A program made the position numbers and the translations under genes. The notes under the pieces are model-generated. The model saw only the letters and a list, made by a program, of their open reading frames with translations. It searched no databases and was not told the DNA's origin. A stretch of 64,000 nt of DNA from Pseudomonas wenzhouensis (GTDB taxonomy: Bacteria; Pseudomonadota; Gammaproteobacteria; Pseudomonadales; Pseudomonadaceae), in the NCBI RefSeq assembly GCF_021029445.1, contig NZ_CP072610.1, positions 806,001 through 870,000 on the forward strand, read 5' to 3'. Shown in pieces: positions 26,673 through 35,819 of the stretch (the stretch's first letter is position 1; the number at the start of each line of letters is the position of its first letter).

Positions 26673-27506
26673 ATGAGTTTTCTGGTGATCTTACTGGTGC
26701 TGTGGGTTGAAAAGTTTTCGGCCTGGCGCCTGCGTATTCAGCAGGATGGCCCCTGGTTGGCACAGCTCCAGCGTTTGCAGCAGGGTGGTTTTCAGCAGGC
26801 GCCCTGGCTGTGCCTGGCGCTGCTGGTGTTGCTGCCGGTGCTGGTGCTGGGGCTGCTCTTGCTGGTACTCGAACCGCTGGCTTACGGTTGGCTGGCGTTG
26901 CCCGTGCATTTGCTGGTGCTGATCTACAGCCTGGGGCGTGGCGATCTGCTCGCCGCCCTGGGGCCGTTTCGTGATGCCTGGCGGCGCGGTGATGCGCAGG
27001 CGGCGTACCACGTCGCCGAGCGCGATCTGGCCCTGCAGCCGGAAGAGGGCAGCGAGCTGCTGGTGCAGGTTCAGGGACACTTGCTGTGGCAGGCGTATCA
27101 AAGCTTCTTCGCGGTTATTTTCTGGTATCTGCTGCTCGGGCCGATGGCGGCGCTGGCGTATCGCCTGCTGGCGCTGAGCGCCGAGCAGGCCGAGCAACCG
27201 GCTCTGCGCGAGCGGGCCGTGCAGGTGCGGCATGCCTTCGATTGGCTGCCGGCGCGGGTGCTGGCTTCCAGTTTTGCCCTGGTGGGCAATTTCGTCGCGG
27301 TCAGTCGTGCCCTGCTGCATGAGCTGCTGAGCTGGGACATTTCTGCTGCGCAACTGGTGATCAAGGCCGGGCGTGCGGCAGGGGAGATGCCGCCGCCGGT
27401 GATGGGTGAGGAGGGCGTCGAGACTCTCGATCAGCTCTGGCAGCTGCTGATACGCGCGGCGGTGGTCTGGTACGCCGGTTACGCGGTGTGGGTGTTGTTC
27501 ATCTAG
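26673..27506 (+). CDS. ampE: AmpE inner-membrane protein
   Basis: A 277-residue membrane protein with four predicted helices: about 1-12 plus 46-73, 74-90, 145-170 and 258-277. An AAGGAG site is embedded in the end of ampD. The AmpE family (CobD-like) contains the conserved R-D-A-W-R-x-G-D and F-W-Y-L-L-L-G-P segments seen here. AmpE is proposed to take part in sensing or signalling connected with beta-lactamase induction, but its biochemical activity is not settled. Followed by a terminator hairpin. Confidence 0.92.
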   Translation: MSFLVILLVLWVEKFSAWRLRIQQDGPWLAQLQRLQQGGFQQAPWLCLALLVLLPVLVLGLLLLVLEPLAYGWLALPVHLLVLIYSLGRGDLLAALGPFRDAWRRGDAQAAYHVAERDLALQPEEGSELLVQVQGHLLWQAYQSFFAVIFWYLLLGPMAALAYRLLALSAEQAEQPALRERAVQVRHAFDWLPARVLASSFALVGNFVAVSRALLHELLSWDISAAQLVIKAGRAAGEMPPPVMGEEGVETLDQLWQLLIRAAVVWYAGYAVWVLFI

Positions 27507-27510
27507 CAGC

Positions 27511-27534
27511 GCCTGGCGATCAGCCAGGCTCTTT
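27511..27534 (+). terminator. Probable terminator of ampDE
   Basis: GCCTGGC pairs with GCCAGGC around a GATCA-type 5-nt loop and is followed by TCTTT. It begins 5 bp after the ampE stop. Confidence 0.75.
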
Positions 27535-27772
27535 CGTGCGCTGCGCGGCCCGGCAGGATATCGGCTGGGCATTCGGCGTGCGCTTAACCTTAAGTTACAA
27601 AGCGACACGTCGATAAGGGGTATAAGAGGCATCAGCCGCCCTTTTGGTGACTTTCGTCACATTCGTCTGCCTCTGTACAGGCCGGGCTGCGCAGGACGCC
27701 GTCGTCAGCCCGAAAGCGGTTTTGCGGTCGTTCAGCTACACCCATAACAATAATGCTAACTGGAGACGTCTA

Positions 27773-29803
27773 GTGAAGACCGTGTTGTACCCGGCCATCG
27801 CGCTGATGAATCGCCTCAGCTTCGGCATGAAGTTCAGCCTGATCAGCGTTTTGTTCTTCCTGCCCATGCTCGTCACCAACTTCTATCTGGTGCGTGACTC
27901 CTATCGTCAGTTCGTTGGTACCCAGACGGCTCTGCAAAGCCTGGAACTGCTGGGGAGCAGCCTGCAGTTGCGGCGTGATCTGGAAAACCTCAACGACCTG
28001 GTGCTGATCAATTCGATGATCGGCCAGTCCGGTCAGGCGGGTGATCTCGAGGGGCGCATCGATCAACTGCAGCAGTCGCTCAGCGCCAGTTTGCAGGGGC
28101 TGCAACCGGTGACCAGCGATGCCGACCAGGCCGCAGAGTTCCTGGCCAAGCGCGATGAGCTGCTGGCCGAGCTGAAAAGCGCAGAAGCCGAGACGTCTTT
28201 GCAGAGCAAGGCCGTCATGGTCGAGAAGCTGTTGGGAGCTTCGCAGGTCTTCATCAAGCAGGTGGCCAGTCAGGCTGGTCTGAGTCAGGACCCGCAGCCG
28301 CAGGTGCGAGGTATGACCGAGCTACTGACCAACGTGACGCCCCATATTACCGGGGCGCTCAGCCAGGGGCGGGCCATCGGTGCCTATTCCCTGGGGCAGG
28401 GGTTTCTCAATTCCGCTGCCAGTACCAAATTCGATGATCTGCTGTTGCGGTTGGAGAAACTGCACGCCGAGTATGGCCTCAATCTGCAGGAGGCCCTGGC
28501 GGGCAATGTGGCTGCGCAGAATGGCCTGGGCAGTCTGGCCGAGGCCAGCCGTCAGACGCTCAAGGACGGCGCAGTCTTGTTCGAGGACAAGGTGATCATC
28601 GCCGACAGCCTGGATGCACCCTGGGCGCAGTTCTATGAGCAGGTCAGCCAGGAAATGGCCAAGACCTACGCTTTCAACGATGGCCTGCTGGCCTTTCTCG
28701 ACAGCCAGTTGAGCGAGAGGCTCGCGGAGAACCGTGGGCAGATGGTGCTGCTGGTCGCTGCCCTGGTGGTGGTGTTCCTGCTGATCGTCTATCTCTACAG
28801 CGGCTTTTACGTATCGACCCGCACCACCCTGAAGAATCTGGGGCGGGTGATGGACAAGGTGGCGGCGGGCGACATGACGGTCAGCTTTCAGGCGCACAGC
28901 CGTGACGAGTTGGGCGAGCTGGGGCAGGTATTCAATCAGACCGTGCAGCGTATTCACGATCTGATCGAGCGTGTCGGCCATACCGTGGGCGAAGTCGGTG
29001 GCCAGGCTGACCGGGTTGAGGTGATCTCCGGCGAGAGTAATCAGGCCGTGGCGGGGCAGCGTTCGCAGATCGAGCAAGTGGCCACGGCGATGAACCAGAT
29101 GGCCGCTACCGCTCAGGAAGTCGCACGCAGCGCCGCGGCGGCAGTGGGCAGTGCGCAGAGCGTGAATCAGGAAACGGTCAGTGGCCGTGCCCTGGTCGAA
29201 GCGCAGGTCGGCGCCATCGAGCGTCTGGCCGGCGAAATCGATCAATCGGTGGCGGTCATCAATCAGCTGGCCAGCGACAGCGCTTCGATCAGTCAGGTGC
29301 TGGATGTGATCAAGGGCATCGCCGAGCAGACCAACCTGTTGGCGCTCAATGCCGCGATCGAGGCCGCGCGCGCCGGTGAGCAGGGACGAGGTTTTGCCGT
29401 GGTGGCCGATGAGGTGCGCAACCTGGCCAAGCGTACCCAGCAGTCCACCGAAGAGATCGAGGCGATGATCGCCAAGCTGCAAGGCGGTGTCGGCGCGGCG
29501 GTCAAGGCCATGAATGCCAGTCACCAGATGGCGGATGCTACGGTCAGTGAATCATCCAGGGTGCAGCAGGCGCTGGAAAACATCCTCGGTGCAGTGGGCA
29601 TGATCGTCGACCAGAACCAGCAGATCGCCGCTGCTGCCGAACAGCAGACGGCGGTGGCGCACGATATCGATCAGAACATCGTCGAGATCAACCACGCTGG
29701 AGAGCGTACCGCCGCCGGTGCCAGCCAGACCGAGCAGGCCAGCCGCGAATTGAGCGAGTTGGTAACGCGGCTCAAGCAATTGATCGGCGCGTTTCGTGTG
29801 TGA
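27773..29803 (+). CDS. Methyl-accepting chemotaxis protein
   Basis: A 676-residue receptor. A GTG start at 27773 after a TGGAGA ribosome site gives an N-terminus V-K-T-V-L-Y-P with a membrane helix at about 22-42; the frame is open further upstream but lacks a ribosome site. A large, helical periplasmic domain (about 43-320), a second helix (about 325-345), HAMP and a cytoplasmic coiled coil follow. The signalling tip [20 protein letters not shown] is near residues 517-540. There is no C-terminal CheR-docking pentapeptide. Ligand unknown. It holds the place of PA4520 in P. aeruginosa beside ampE. Confidence 0.9.
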   Translation: MKTVLYPAIALMNRLSFGMKFSLISVLFFLPMLVTNFYLVRDSYRQFVGTQTALQSLELLGSSLQLRRDLENLNDLVLINSMIGQSGQAGDLEGRIDQLQQSLSASLQGLQPVTSDADQAAEFLAKRDELLAELKSAEAETSLQSKAVMVEKLLGASQVFIKQVASQAGLSQDPQPQVRGMTELLTNVTPHITGALSQGRAIGAYSLGQGFLNSAASTKFDDLLLRLEKLHAEYGLNLQEALAGNVAAQNGLGSLAEASRQTLKDGAVLFEDKVIIADSLDAPWAQFYEQVSQEMAKTYAFNDGLLAFLDSQLSERLAENRGQMVLLVAALVVVFLLIVYLYSGFYVSTRTTLKNLGRVMDKVAAGDMTVSFQAHSRDELGELGQVFNQTVQRIHDLIERVGHTVGEVGGQADRVEVISGESNQAVAGQRSQIEQVATAMNQMAATAQEVARSAAAAVGSAQSVNQETVSGRALVEAQVGAIERLAGEIDQSVAVINQLASDSASISQVLDVIKGIAEQTNLLALNAAIEAARAGEQGRGFAVVADEVRNLAKRTQQSTEEIEAMIAKLQGGVGAAVKAMNASHQMADATVSESSRVQQALENILGAVGMIVDQNQQIAAAAEQQTAVAHDIDQNIVEINHAGERTAAGASQTEQASRELSELVTRLKQLIGAFRV

Positions 29804-29890
29804 GGACTGGCCTCGTGGGAGGCGCTTTGGCGGCGATGCTTTTGTAGTCGTCGTGGCCAAAGCCCCTTCCACAGGCCTCCACGCTCAGGG

Positions 29891-29963
29891 GTAGGAGCGG
29901 CGCCCCGCCGCGAATTTGGGCGACGCGGTCTGGAAGCATTCGCCCCGGGGCGGGGGCTCCTAC
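29891..29963. repeat. Inverted REP pair
   Basis: GTAGGAGCGGCGCCCCGCCG at 29891 faces CGGGGCGGGGGCTCCTAC ending at 29963, with a spacer of about 25 nt. The pair sits between the convergent chemoreceptor and tatD genes and can fold into a long hairpin. Confidence 0.8.
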
Positions 29964-29974
29964 CCTGGCTGCAT

Positions 29975-30754
29975 TTATCCCCAGCCGAACAACTCATCTG
30001 CATTACGGCTGCTGGCCGCCGCCAGTTCTTCGGTGCTGATGCCACGTAAGGCGGCCAGTTCAGTGCAGATATCTGCCAGGTACTCCGGACTGTTGCGCTG
30101 ATACGGGTGCATGGCCGGTGCCATGTCCGGGGCGTCGGTTTCCAGCACGATGGCGTCCAGTGGCAACCCGGCCACTACCTGGCGCAGACGGTTGGCCTGT
30201 GGCCAGGTGGCCGCGCCACCCAGGCCGAGACGAAAACCCAGCTTGATGTATTCGCGGGCTTCTTCCTGACTGCCGGCAAAGGCGTGGATGATGCCGCCGG
30301 GCTTCAGGCGAAAGCGTTTGAGTGTGGCGATGGTCGCGGCATGGGCGCGGCGCACATGCAGCAAGGCTGGCAGTTCGAACTCGGCAGCCAGCTCAAGCTG
30401 CGCCTCGAACAAGGCCTGCTGGCGCTGCCGATCCAGGTTCTCCAGGTAGTAATCCAGACCGAACTCGCCAACGGCGCAGAGCTTGCGCTGCCCGAGGCGG
30501 TCGCTGAGCCATGCACGCAGTTCATCGAGGTGCTGCGGCTGATGTTCGTTGAGATAGACCGGGTGCAGGCCGAACGCGGCATACAGGCCTTCGTTTGCCT
30601 CGACCAGGTGCCACAGCCGCTGCCAATTGGCCTGATAAACCCCGAGCACCACCATGCGCTGCACGCCAAGCGCCCGGCTGCGCGCGAGCACGGCGTCGCG
30701 ATCCGTGTCGAAGTCGGGGAAGTCGAGGTGGGTATGGGTGTCGATCAGGCGCAT
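29975..30754 (-). CDS. TatD-family metal-dependent DNase/hydrolase
   Basis: A 259-residue TIM-barrel metallohydrolase. Metal-binding sites are H7-T-H9 in I-D-T-H-T-H-L-D, the Glu of V-G-E-F-G-L-D-Y, the His of L-L-H-V-R-R-A-H, the His of I-I-H-A-F-A-G-S and the Asp of L-E-T-D-A-P-D-M. TatD/YcfH enzymes are 3'-5' exonucleases or D-aminoacyl-tRNA deacylases in some species, and exact activity here is not certain. It follows fruR on the same strand by about 100 bp. Confidence 0.9.
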   Translation of the reverse strand: MRLIDTHTHLDFPDFDTDRDAVLARSRALGVQRMVVLGVYQANWQRLWHLVEANEGLYAAFGLHPVYLNEHQPQHLDELRAWLSDRLGQRKLCAVGEFGLDYYLENLDRQRQQALFEAQLELAAEFELPALLHVRRAHAATIATLKRFRLKPGGIIHAFAGSQEEAREYIKLGFRLGLGGAATWPQANRLRQVVAGLPLDAIVLETDAPDMAPAMHPYQRNSPEYLADICTELAALRGISTEELAAASSRNADELFGWG

Positions 30755-30858
30755 GGGCCAAGCTTCGGTGATTTTTCCCGGCGATGCCAGGTGCGGATGC
30801 CGGTGTTTCTCGCCATGGTCGTCCGCACGCGGGTTCTGTGTTGCGAAGGCGCCCGATC

Positions 30859-31845
30859 CTACAGGCGCGCCTTGAAACTGCGTTCGATGGCCTCGATGCC
30901 GGGGCGATAGTCGTTGTTCTCCACCGCCTGTAAGGTCCAGGCCAATACCCGTTCGGTAATGCGCTCGTGCTGCTGGCTCATGGCGTTGACCCGCAGCGGC
31001 AGAAAATCCAGCAACTGGGTGTCGCCGAAGGTGGCCAGTCGCACGGCTGGCCAGTGCTCGCTGCCTTGTTCGCGCAGGGCATCGAACACCCCTTCGAGCA
31101 GCACGTAGGCGGTGGTCAGCAGGGCATCCGGCGGGCTGCCTGCGTCCAGTAGCGTCTTCATATGCCGGTAGCCGCAGGCGCGGTTGAACTGCTCGCCGTG
31201 GCAGACGCTGAGGCGTCCGTCGAAGCCCGCCAGGGCGGCACGGAAACCGCGCTCGCGCGCCTGGCTGATGACCAGTTCAGCGCGTGCGCCAAGCAGGGCG
31301 ATATGACGCGGTTTGGGCGTGAGCAGGCTGGCGGTGAGGGTGCGTCCGGCTTGTTCGTCATCGCTGACCACCGAGCGGATGTGGGCTGGCGACAATGCCC
31401 GGTCGACAGCGATCACTGGCAGGCCGGCGGCGACGATGCTGGGGTACAGCAGGTCGTCCGGCGGCAGGCAACTGGCGACGATCAGCGCCTCGCAGCGACG
31501 CGAGCGAAACAGGTCAAGCAACTGCCGTTCGCTGCTCGGGTCGTCATCGGAACTGGCGATCAGCAACTGGTAGCCGGCGGCGCGGGCCTTCTGCTCGAGC
31601 AGCTTGGCCAGGCGCGCATAGCTGGGGTTTTCCAGGTCCGGCAGGATGAAACCGAGGCAGCGACTCTGCCCACGGCGCAGACTGGCGGCCTGCTGATCTG
31701 GGCGATAGCCATGCTCTTCGACCACCGCCAGCACCCGGGCCACGGTGGCGGGGCTGATGCGGCGTTTCTCGGCCTGACCGTTGATCACGTAGCTGGCGGT
31801 TGTAACCGAGACCTGAGCCAGGCGGGCGATGTCGCTGAGTTTCAC
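30859..31845 (-). CDS. fruR: Fructose operon repressor FruR/Cra (LacI family)
   Basis: A 328-residue LacI-family regulator. The helix-turn-helix is at residues 1-50 (K-L-S-D-I-A-R-L-A-Q-V-S-V-T-T-A-S-Y-V-I) with hinge and periplasmic-binding-type sensor following. It is divergent from fruB, and a Cra-like operator lies in the shared spacer. In Pseudomonas Cra responds to fructose 1-phosphate and controls mainly the fruBKA operon. Confidence 0.92.
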   Translation of the reverse strand: MKLSDIARLAQVSVTTASYVINGQAEKRRISPATVARVLAVVEEHGYRPDQQAASLRRGQSRCLGFILPDLENPSYARLAKLLEQKARAAGYQLLIASSDDDPSSERQLLDLFRSRRCEALIVASCLPPDDLLYPSIVAAGLPVIAVDRALSPAHIRSVVSDDEQAGRTLTASLLTPKPRHIALLGARAELVISQARERGFRAALAGFDGRLSVCHGEQFNRACGYRHMKTLLDAGSPPDALLTTAYVLLEGVFDALREQGSEHWPAVRLATFGDTQLLDFLPLRVNAMSQQHERITERVLAWTLQAVENNDYRPGIEAIERSFKARL

Positions 31846-31960
31846 GGGCGCATCCTGAATCGCTGAGTGAGAGGGCGTGCGAGCGCCGCGAGTCTACAAC
31901 GACTCGGCGACGGCCGGGCTTCAAGGATCACTCATTATCGGATAAGGTGCCAGCGCTTGA

Positions 31961-31972
31961 TGAATCGTTTCA
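31961..31972 (+). promoter_or_regulatory. Cra/FruR operator upstream of fruBKA
   Basis: TGAATCGTTTCA is a near-perfect palindrome that differs at one inner position from the enteric Cra consensus TGAAACGTTTCA. It lies 54 bp before the fruB start and between the divergent fruR and fruB genes. A half-site like GATTCATC follows at 31981. Binding by the neighbouring FruR is the natural reading. Confidence 0.8.
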
Positions 31973-32025
31973 GCAAAGCGGATTCATCGGCTAGTCTTAG
32001 CCAAAACAACAAGTCGGAGACCACC

Positions 32026-34887
32026 ATGCTCGAACTCGATGCCAGCCAAATCCAGATGGGCCGGGTTGCGGCGAACAAGGGCGAAGCCCTGGCCATGCTC
32101 GGTGATGCGCTGACCCGTGCCGGCCTGGCCAATCCGGCTTACCTCGAGGGCTTGCAGGCGCGTGAGGCCCAGGGCTCGACCTTTCTCGGTCAGGGCATCG
32201 CCATCCCCCATGGCACGCCACAGACCCGCGATCAGGTGCTGCGCACTGGCGTCAGCCTGATTCAATTTCCCGATGGGGTGGACTGGGGCAATGGCCAGCA
32301 GGTGTACCTGGCCATTGCCATTGCTGCGCAATCCGACGAACACCTGCACCTGCTGCAACTGCTGACCCGCGCCTTGGGCGAGGGCGACCTGAGCCAGGCA
32401 CTGCGTGAGGCCCGCGAGCCGGCGCAGATTCTCGAGCTGCTGCAGGGCGCGCCGCAGGCGCTGGCGCTGGACGGCCAACTGGTGGCGCTGGGGCAGCCGG
32501 CCGAAGATTTCGACGAATTGCTCTGGCAGGGCGCGCGCCTGTTGCGCCAGGCCGGTTGCGCGCGCAGCGGTTTTGCCCTCGGGCTGGCCCGTGGCGAGCC
32601 GCTGCCGCTGGGCGACGGCCTGTGGTGGCTGCACAGCGAGGCCAGCGTCGAGCGGCCTGGGCTGGCCTTCGTCACCCCGGCTCAGCCGCTGAGTTTTCGC
32701 GGTGAGGCGCTACGTGGTCTGTTCTGTCTGGCCAGCCAGGGCGAAGCGCATCGGCAGGCGCTGGAACGTTTATGCGATGTGCTGATCGGTGGCCGCGCGG
32801 CGGCCTTCAGTGAAGCCAGCGATAGCCGCCAGGTGATCGAGGCGCTGGGCGGCGAGGTGCCGCCGGACTGGCCCAGCCTCAGCGTGCCGCTGCTCAATGC
32901 TCATGGTTTGCACGCGCGACCGGCCAAGGCGCTGAGCGAGCTGGCGCAGGGTTTTACCGGCGAGATTCGCGTGCGTCTGCGCGGCGACAGCGGCGCGGGC
33001 GTGTCGGCCAAGAGCCTCAGCCGCTTGTTGGCCCTGGGCGCGCGACGTGGGCAGATGCTTGAGTTCAGCGCCGAACCGGCGATTGCCGACAGCGCCCTAC
33101 CGGCCATTCGCGCGGCCCTGGAAAGCGGCTTGGGTGAGGCAGTCGAGCCGCTGAGCGAAGCGTTGCCGGAAGTGGCTGCGCAGTTGCAACCCGTCGAGGT
33201 GGTGGCGCCGGTTGCCGGGAGTCGCCTGCTGGCGGTTGGTGCTTCGCCGGGGATCGCCATGGGCCCGGCGCTGGTGCGCACGCCGCCGGTGTTTGATTTC
33301 GCCGAGCAAGGGCAGGGTGCCGAACAGGAACGAGCGCGACTGGCGTCAGCCCTAACGGCCGTTGCCGCGCAGATTCAGCGCCTGGTCGACGGCGCCGGGA
33401 TGGCGAGCATCCGCGAGATTTTCAGTGCCCATCTGGCCATGCTGGCTGATCCGGCGTTGCGCGAGGACGTCGATGCGCGCCTGGCCAAGGGTGCGAGCGC
33501 CGAGGCGGCCTGGCAGGGCGAGGTCGAGGCAGCGGCCTCGCGCCAGGAGGCGTTGCATGATCCGCTGCTGGCCGAGCGCGCGGCGGATCTGCGTGATATC
33601 GGCAACCGCGTGCTGGCGCATCTGTGTGGCGTGGAGCTGCCCAGCGAGCCGAACGAACCTTACATTCTGGTGATGGCCGAAGTGGTGCCGTCGGACGTCG
33701 CCAGCCTCGACCGTCAGCGCGTGGCGGGCATTCTGACCGCGCGCGGCGGTGCGACTGCACACAGCGCCATCATCGCCCGCGCTCTGGGGATTCCCGCCGT
33801 GGTTGGTGCCGGTGACGGCGTACTGGCCCTGGCGCAGGGCACGCCGTTGCTGCTCGACGGCGACAGCGGCCTGCTGCGTATCGCTCCGGATGTCGCCGAG
33901 CGTGATCAGGCACTCCGGGAGCGCGAGACGGCGCAGCAACGCCGTGAGCAGGCACATGCCGCGCGCTTCGAGGCGGCGCAGACCCGCGATGGTGTGCGCG
34001 TGGAAGTGGCGGCCAATATTGGCGCCAGTGGCGAAACCGCCGAAGCGGTGGAGCTGGGCGCGGAGGCGGTGGGCCTGCTGCGCACCGAGCTGGTATTCAT
34101 GGAGCATGCCCAAGCGCCGGATCAGGCCGCGCAGGAGCGTGAGTACCGGCGTGTGCTCGATGCCCTGGACGGGCGCCCGCTGGTGGTGCGTACCCTGGAT
34201 GTCGGCGGCGACAAGCCGCTGCCGTACTGGCCGATGCCGGCTGAGGAGAACCCTTTCCTTGGTGTGCGTGGCATTCGCCTGAGCCTGCAGCGCCCGGCGA
34301 TTCTGGAAACCCAGTTGCGCGCCTTGCTCGCCTCGGCCGATGGCCGGCCGCTGCGCATCATGTTCCCCATGGTCGGCGCGGTGGAAGAGTGGCGCGCAGC
34401 GCGTGACATGGTGCAGCGTCTGCGTGAGGAGATCGCCGTCAGCGATCTGCAGGTCGGCATCATGATCGAAGTGCCCTCGGCAGCGCTGCTGGCGCCGGTA
34501 CTGGCGCGCGAAGTGGACTTCTTCAGCATCGGCACCAACGACCTGACGCAATATTGCCTGGCCATCGACCGTGGCCATCCACAGCTGTCGGCGCAGGCCG
34601 ATGGTCTGCATCCGGCGGTGCTGCGCCTGATCGAGATGACCGTGACCGCCGCCCACGCCCAGGGCAAGTGGGTGGGCGTTTGTGGTGAGCTGGCCAGCGA
34701 CCGTTTGGCCGTGCCGCTGCTGGTCGGCCTGGGCGTGGACGAACTGAGCGTGACGCCGCGTTCGATGGCCCTGGTCAAGGCGCGCGTGCGTGAGCTGGAC
34801 AGTCGCCAGGCGCGCACCCTGGCCGACCGCGCCCTGACCCTGGACAGTGCCAGCGCCGTGCGTGCGCTGGTGGCGGAGATGCACTGA
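32026..34887 (+). CDS. fruB: Fructose PTS multiphosphoryl transfer protein (EIIA-HPr-EI)
   Basis: A 953-residue fusion that passes phosphate from PEP to the fructose permease. Order: EIIA-Fru with phospho-His62 (I-P-H-G-T-P), a middle linker domain (about 150-285), HPr with His296 in G-L-H-A-R-P, and enzyme I with active His579 in G-G-A-T-A-H-S and the C-terminal V-C-G-E-L-A-S-D PEP-binding signature. Having its own EI and HPr makes the fructose system independent of other phosphotransferase proteins, as in other pseudomonads. ATG at 32026 chosen by family start MLELDASQ. Its TGA overlaps the fruK ATG. Confidence 0.95.
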   Translation: MLELDASQIQMGRVAANKGEALAMLGDALTRAGLANPAYLEGLQAREAQGSTFLGQGIAIPHGTPQTRDQVLRTGVSLIQFPDGVDWGNGQQVYLAIAIAAQSDEHLHLLQLLTRALGEGDLSQALREAREPAQILELLQGAPQALALDGQLVALGQPAEDFDELLWQGARLLRQAGCARSGFALGLARGEPLPLGDGLWWLHSEASVERPGLAFVTPAQPLSFRGEALRGLFCLASQGEAHRQALERLCDVLIGGRAAAFSEASDSRQVIEALGGEVPPDWPSLSVPLLNAHGLHARPAKALSELAQGFTGEIRVRLRGDSGAGVSAKSLSRLLALGARRGQMLEFSAEPAIADSALPAIRAALESGLGEAVEPLSEALPEVAAQLQPVEVVAPVAGSRLLAVGASPGIAMGPALVRTPPVFDFAEQGQGAEQERARLASALTAVAAQIQRLVDGAGMASIREIFSAHLAMLADPALREDVDARLAKGASAEAAWQGEVEAAASRQEALHDPLLAERAADLRDIGNRVLAHLCGVELPSEPNEPYILVMAEVVPSDVASLDRQRVAGILTARGGATAHSAIIARALGIPAVVGAGDGVLALAQGTPLLLDGDSGLLRIAPDVAERDQALRERETAQQRREQAHAARFEAAQTRDGVRVEVAANIGASGETAEAVELGAEAVGLLRTELVFMEHAQAPDQAAQEREYRRVLDALDGRPLVVRTLDVGGDKPLPYWPMPAEENPFLGVRGIRLSLQRPAILETQLRALLASADGRPLRIMFPMVGAVEEWRAARDMVQRLREEIAVSDLQVGIMIEVPSAALLAPVLAREVDFFSIGTNDLTQYCLAIDRGHPQLSAQADGLHPAVLRLIEMTVTAAHAQGKWVGVCGELASDRLAVPLLVGLGVDELSVTPRSMALVKARVRELDSRQARTLADRALTLDSASAVRALVAEMH

Positions 34888-35807
34888 TGGCACGAATCCT
34901 GACCCTGACCCTGAATCCGGCGCTGGATCTGACCCTGCGCCTGGATCGCCTGCACCCCGGTGCGGTCAACCGCTGCCATGAGCTGCGCAGCCACGCCGCC
35001 GGCAAGGGGCTGAACGTCGCCCAGGTGCTGGCCGACCTTGGCCATAGCCTGAGCGTTGCTGGCTTTCTCGGGCGCGCCAACGCGGCGCCGTTCGAGAGCC
35101 TGATGCACAAGCGCGGTTTTCACGATCTGTTCGTCCGTGTGCCGGGGGAGACGCGCAGCAATATCAAACTGGCCGAGGCCGATGGCTGCATCACCGACCT
35201 CAATGGCCCTGGCCCGCAGGTCGAGGCCGAGCATCTGCAACGTCTGGAAACTGAGCTGGAGCCGCTGCTCGCCGGGCATGACGCCGTCGTGGTCGCCGGC
35301 AGCCTGCCGCGTGGGGTGACGCCGCAATGGTTCGCCGGCCTGCTGCGGCGGATCAAGGCCAGTGGCGTGCCGCTGCTGGTGGACAGCAGCGGTGCCGCGT
35401 TGCAGGCGGCCCTGGGCGTCGCGCCCTGGCTGATCAAACCCAATGAAGAAGAACTGGCTGAGGTCTGTGGCAGCGATCTGCCGACCGCCGTGCAGCGTCT
35501 GCGCGCGCAGGGCATCGAGCATGTGCTGCTGTCGCGTGGCGCCGAGGGCGTCGATTGGTATGGGCCGGGCATCGCCCTGCGCGCTGTACCGCCGCGTGTC
35601 GAGGTGGTCAGCACGGTGGGTGCCGGTGACTCGCTGCTGGCCGCCAGCCTGCACGGCCTGCTCGCAGGCTGGCCGGCCGAACGCACCCTGCGCCTGGCCA
35701 CCGCCGTGGCCGCGCAAGCGGTCACCCAGATCGGCTTCGGCATCCATGATCGCGAGCAGCTGGCCCGTCTCAAGACGGCTGTGCAGTTGCACTCCATAGA
35801 ACAATAA
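34887..35807 (+). CDS. fruK: 1-phosphofructokinase
   Basis: A 306-residue PfkB-family kinase that converts fructose 1-phosphate and ATP to fructose 1,6-bisphosphate. N-terminal T-L-T-L-N-P-A-L-D-L-T substrate motif, K-G-L-N-V-A, and the catalytic G-A-G-D-S motif near the C-terminus are present. TGATG overlap with fruB and 12-nt gap to fruA show one operon. Its substrate is also the FruR inducer, so it acts in feedback. Confidence 0.95.
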   Translation: MARILTLTLNPALDLTLRLDRLHPGAVNRCHELRSHAAGKGLNVAQVLADLGHSLSVAGFLGRANAAPFESLMHKRGFHDLFVRVPGETRSNIKLAEADGCITDLNGPGPQVEAEHLQRLETELEPLLAGHDAVVVAGSLPRGVTPQWFAGLLRRIKASGVPLLVDSSGAALQAALGVAPWLIKPNEEELAEVCGSDLPTAVQRLRAQGIEHVLLSRGAEGVDWYGPGIALRAVPPRVEVVSTVGAGDSLLAASLHGLLAGWPAERTLRLATAVAAQAVTQIGFGIHDREQLARLKTAVQLHSIEQ

Positions 35808-35819
35808 GAGGCGCCCACC

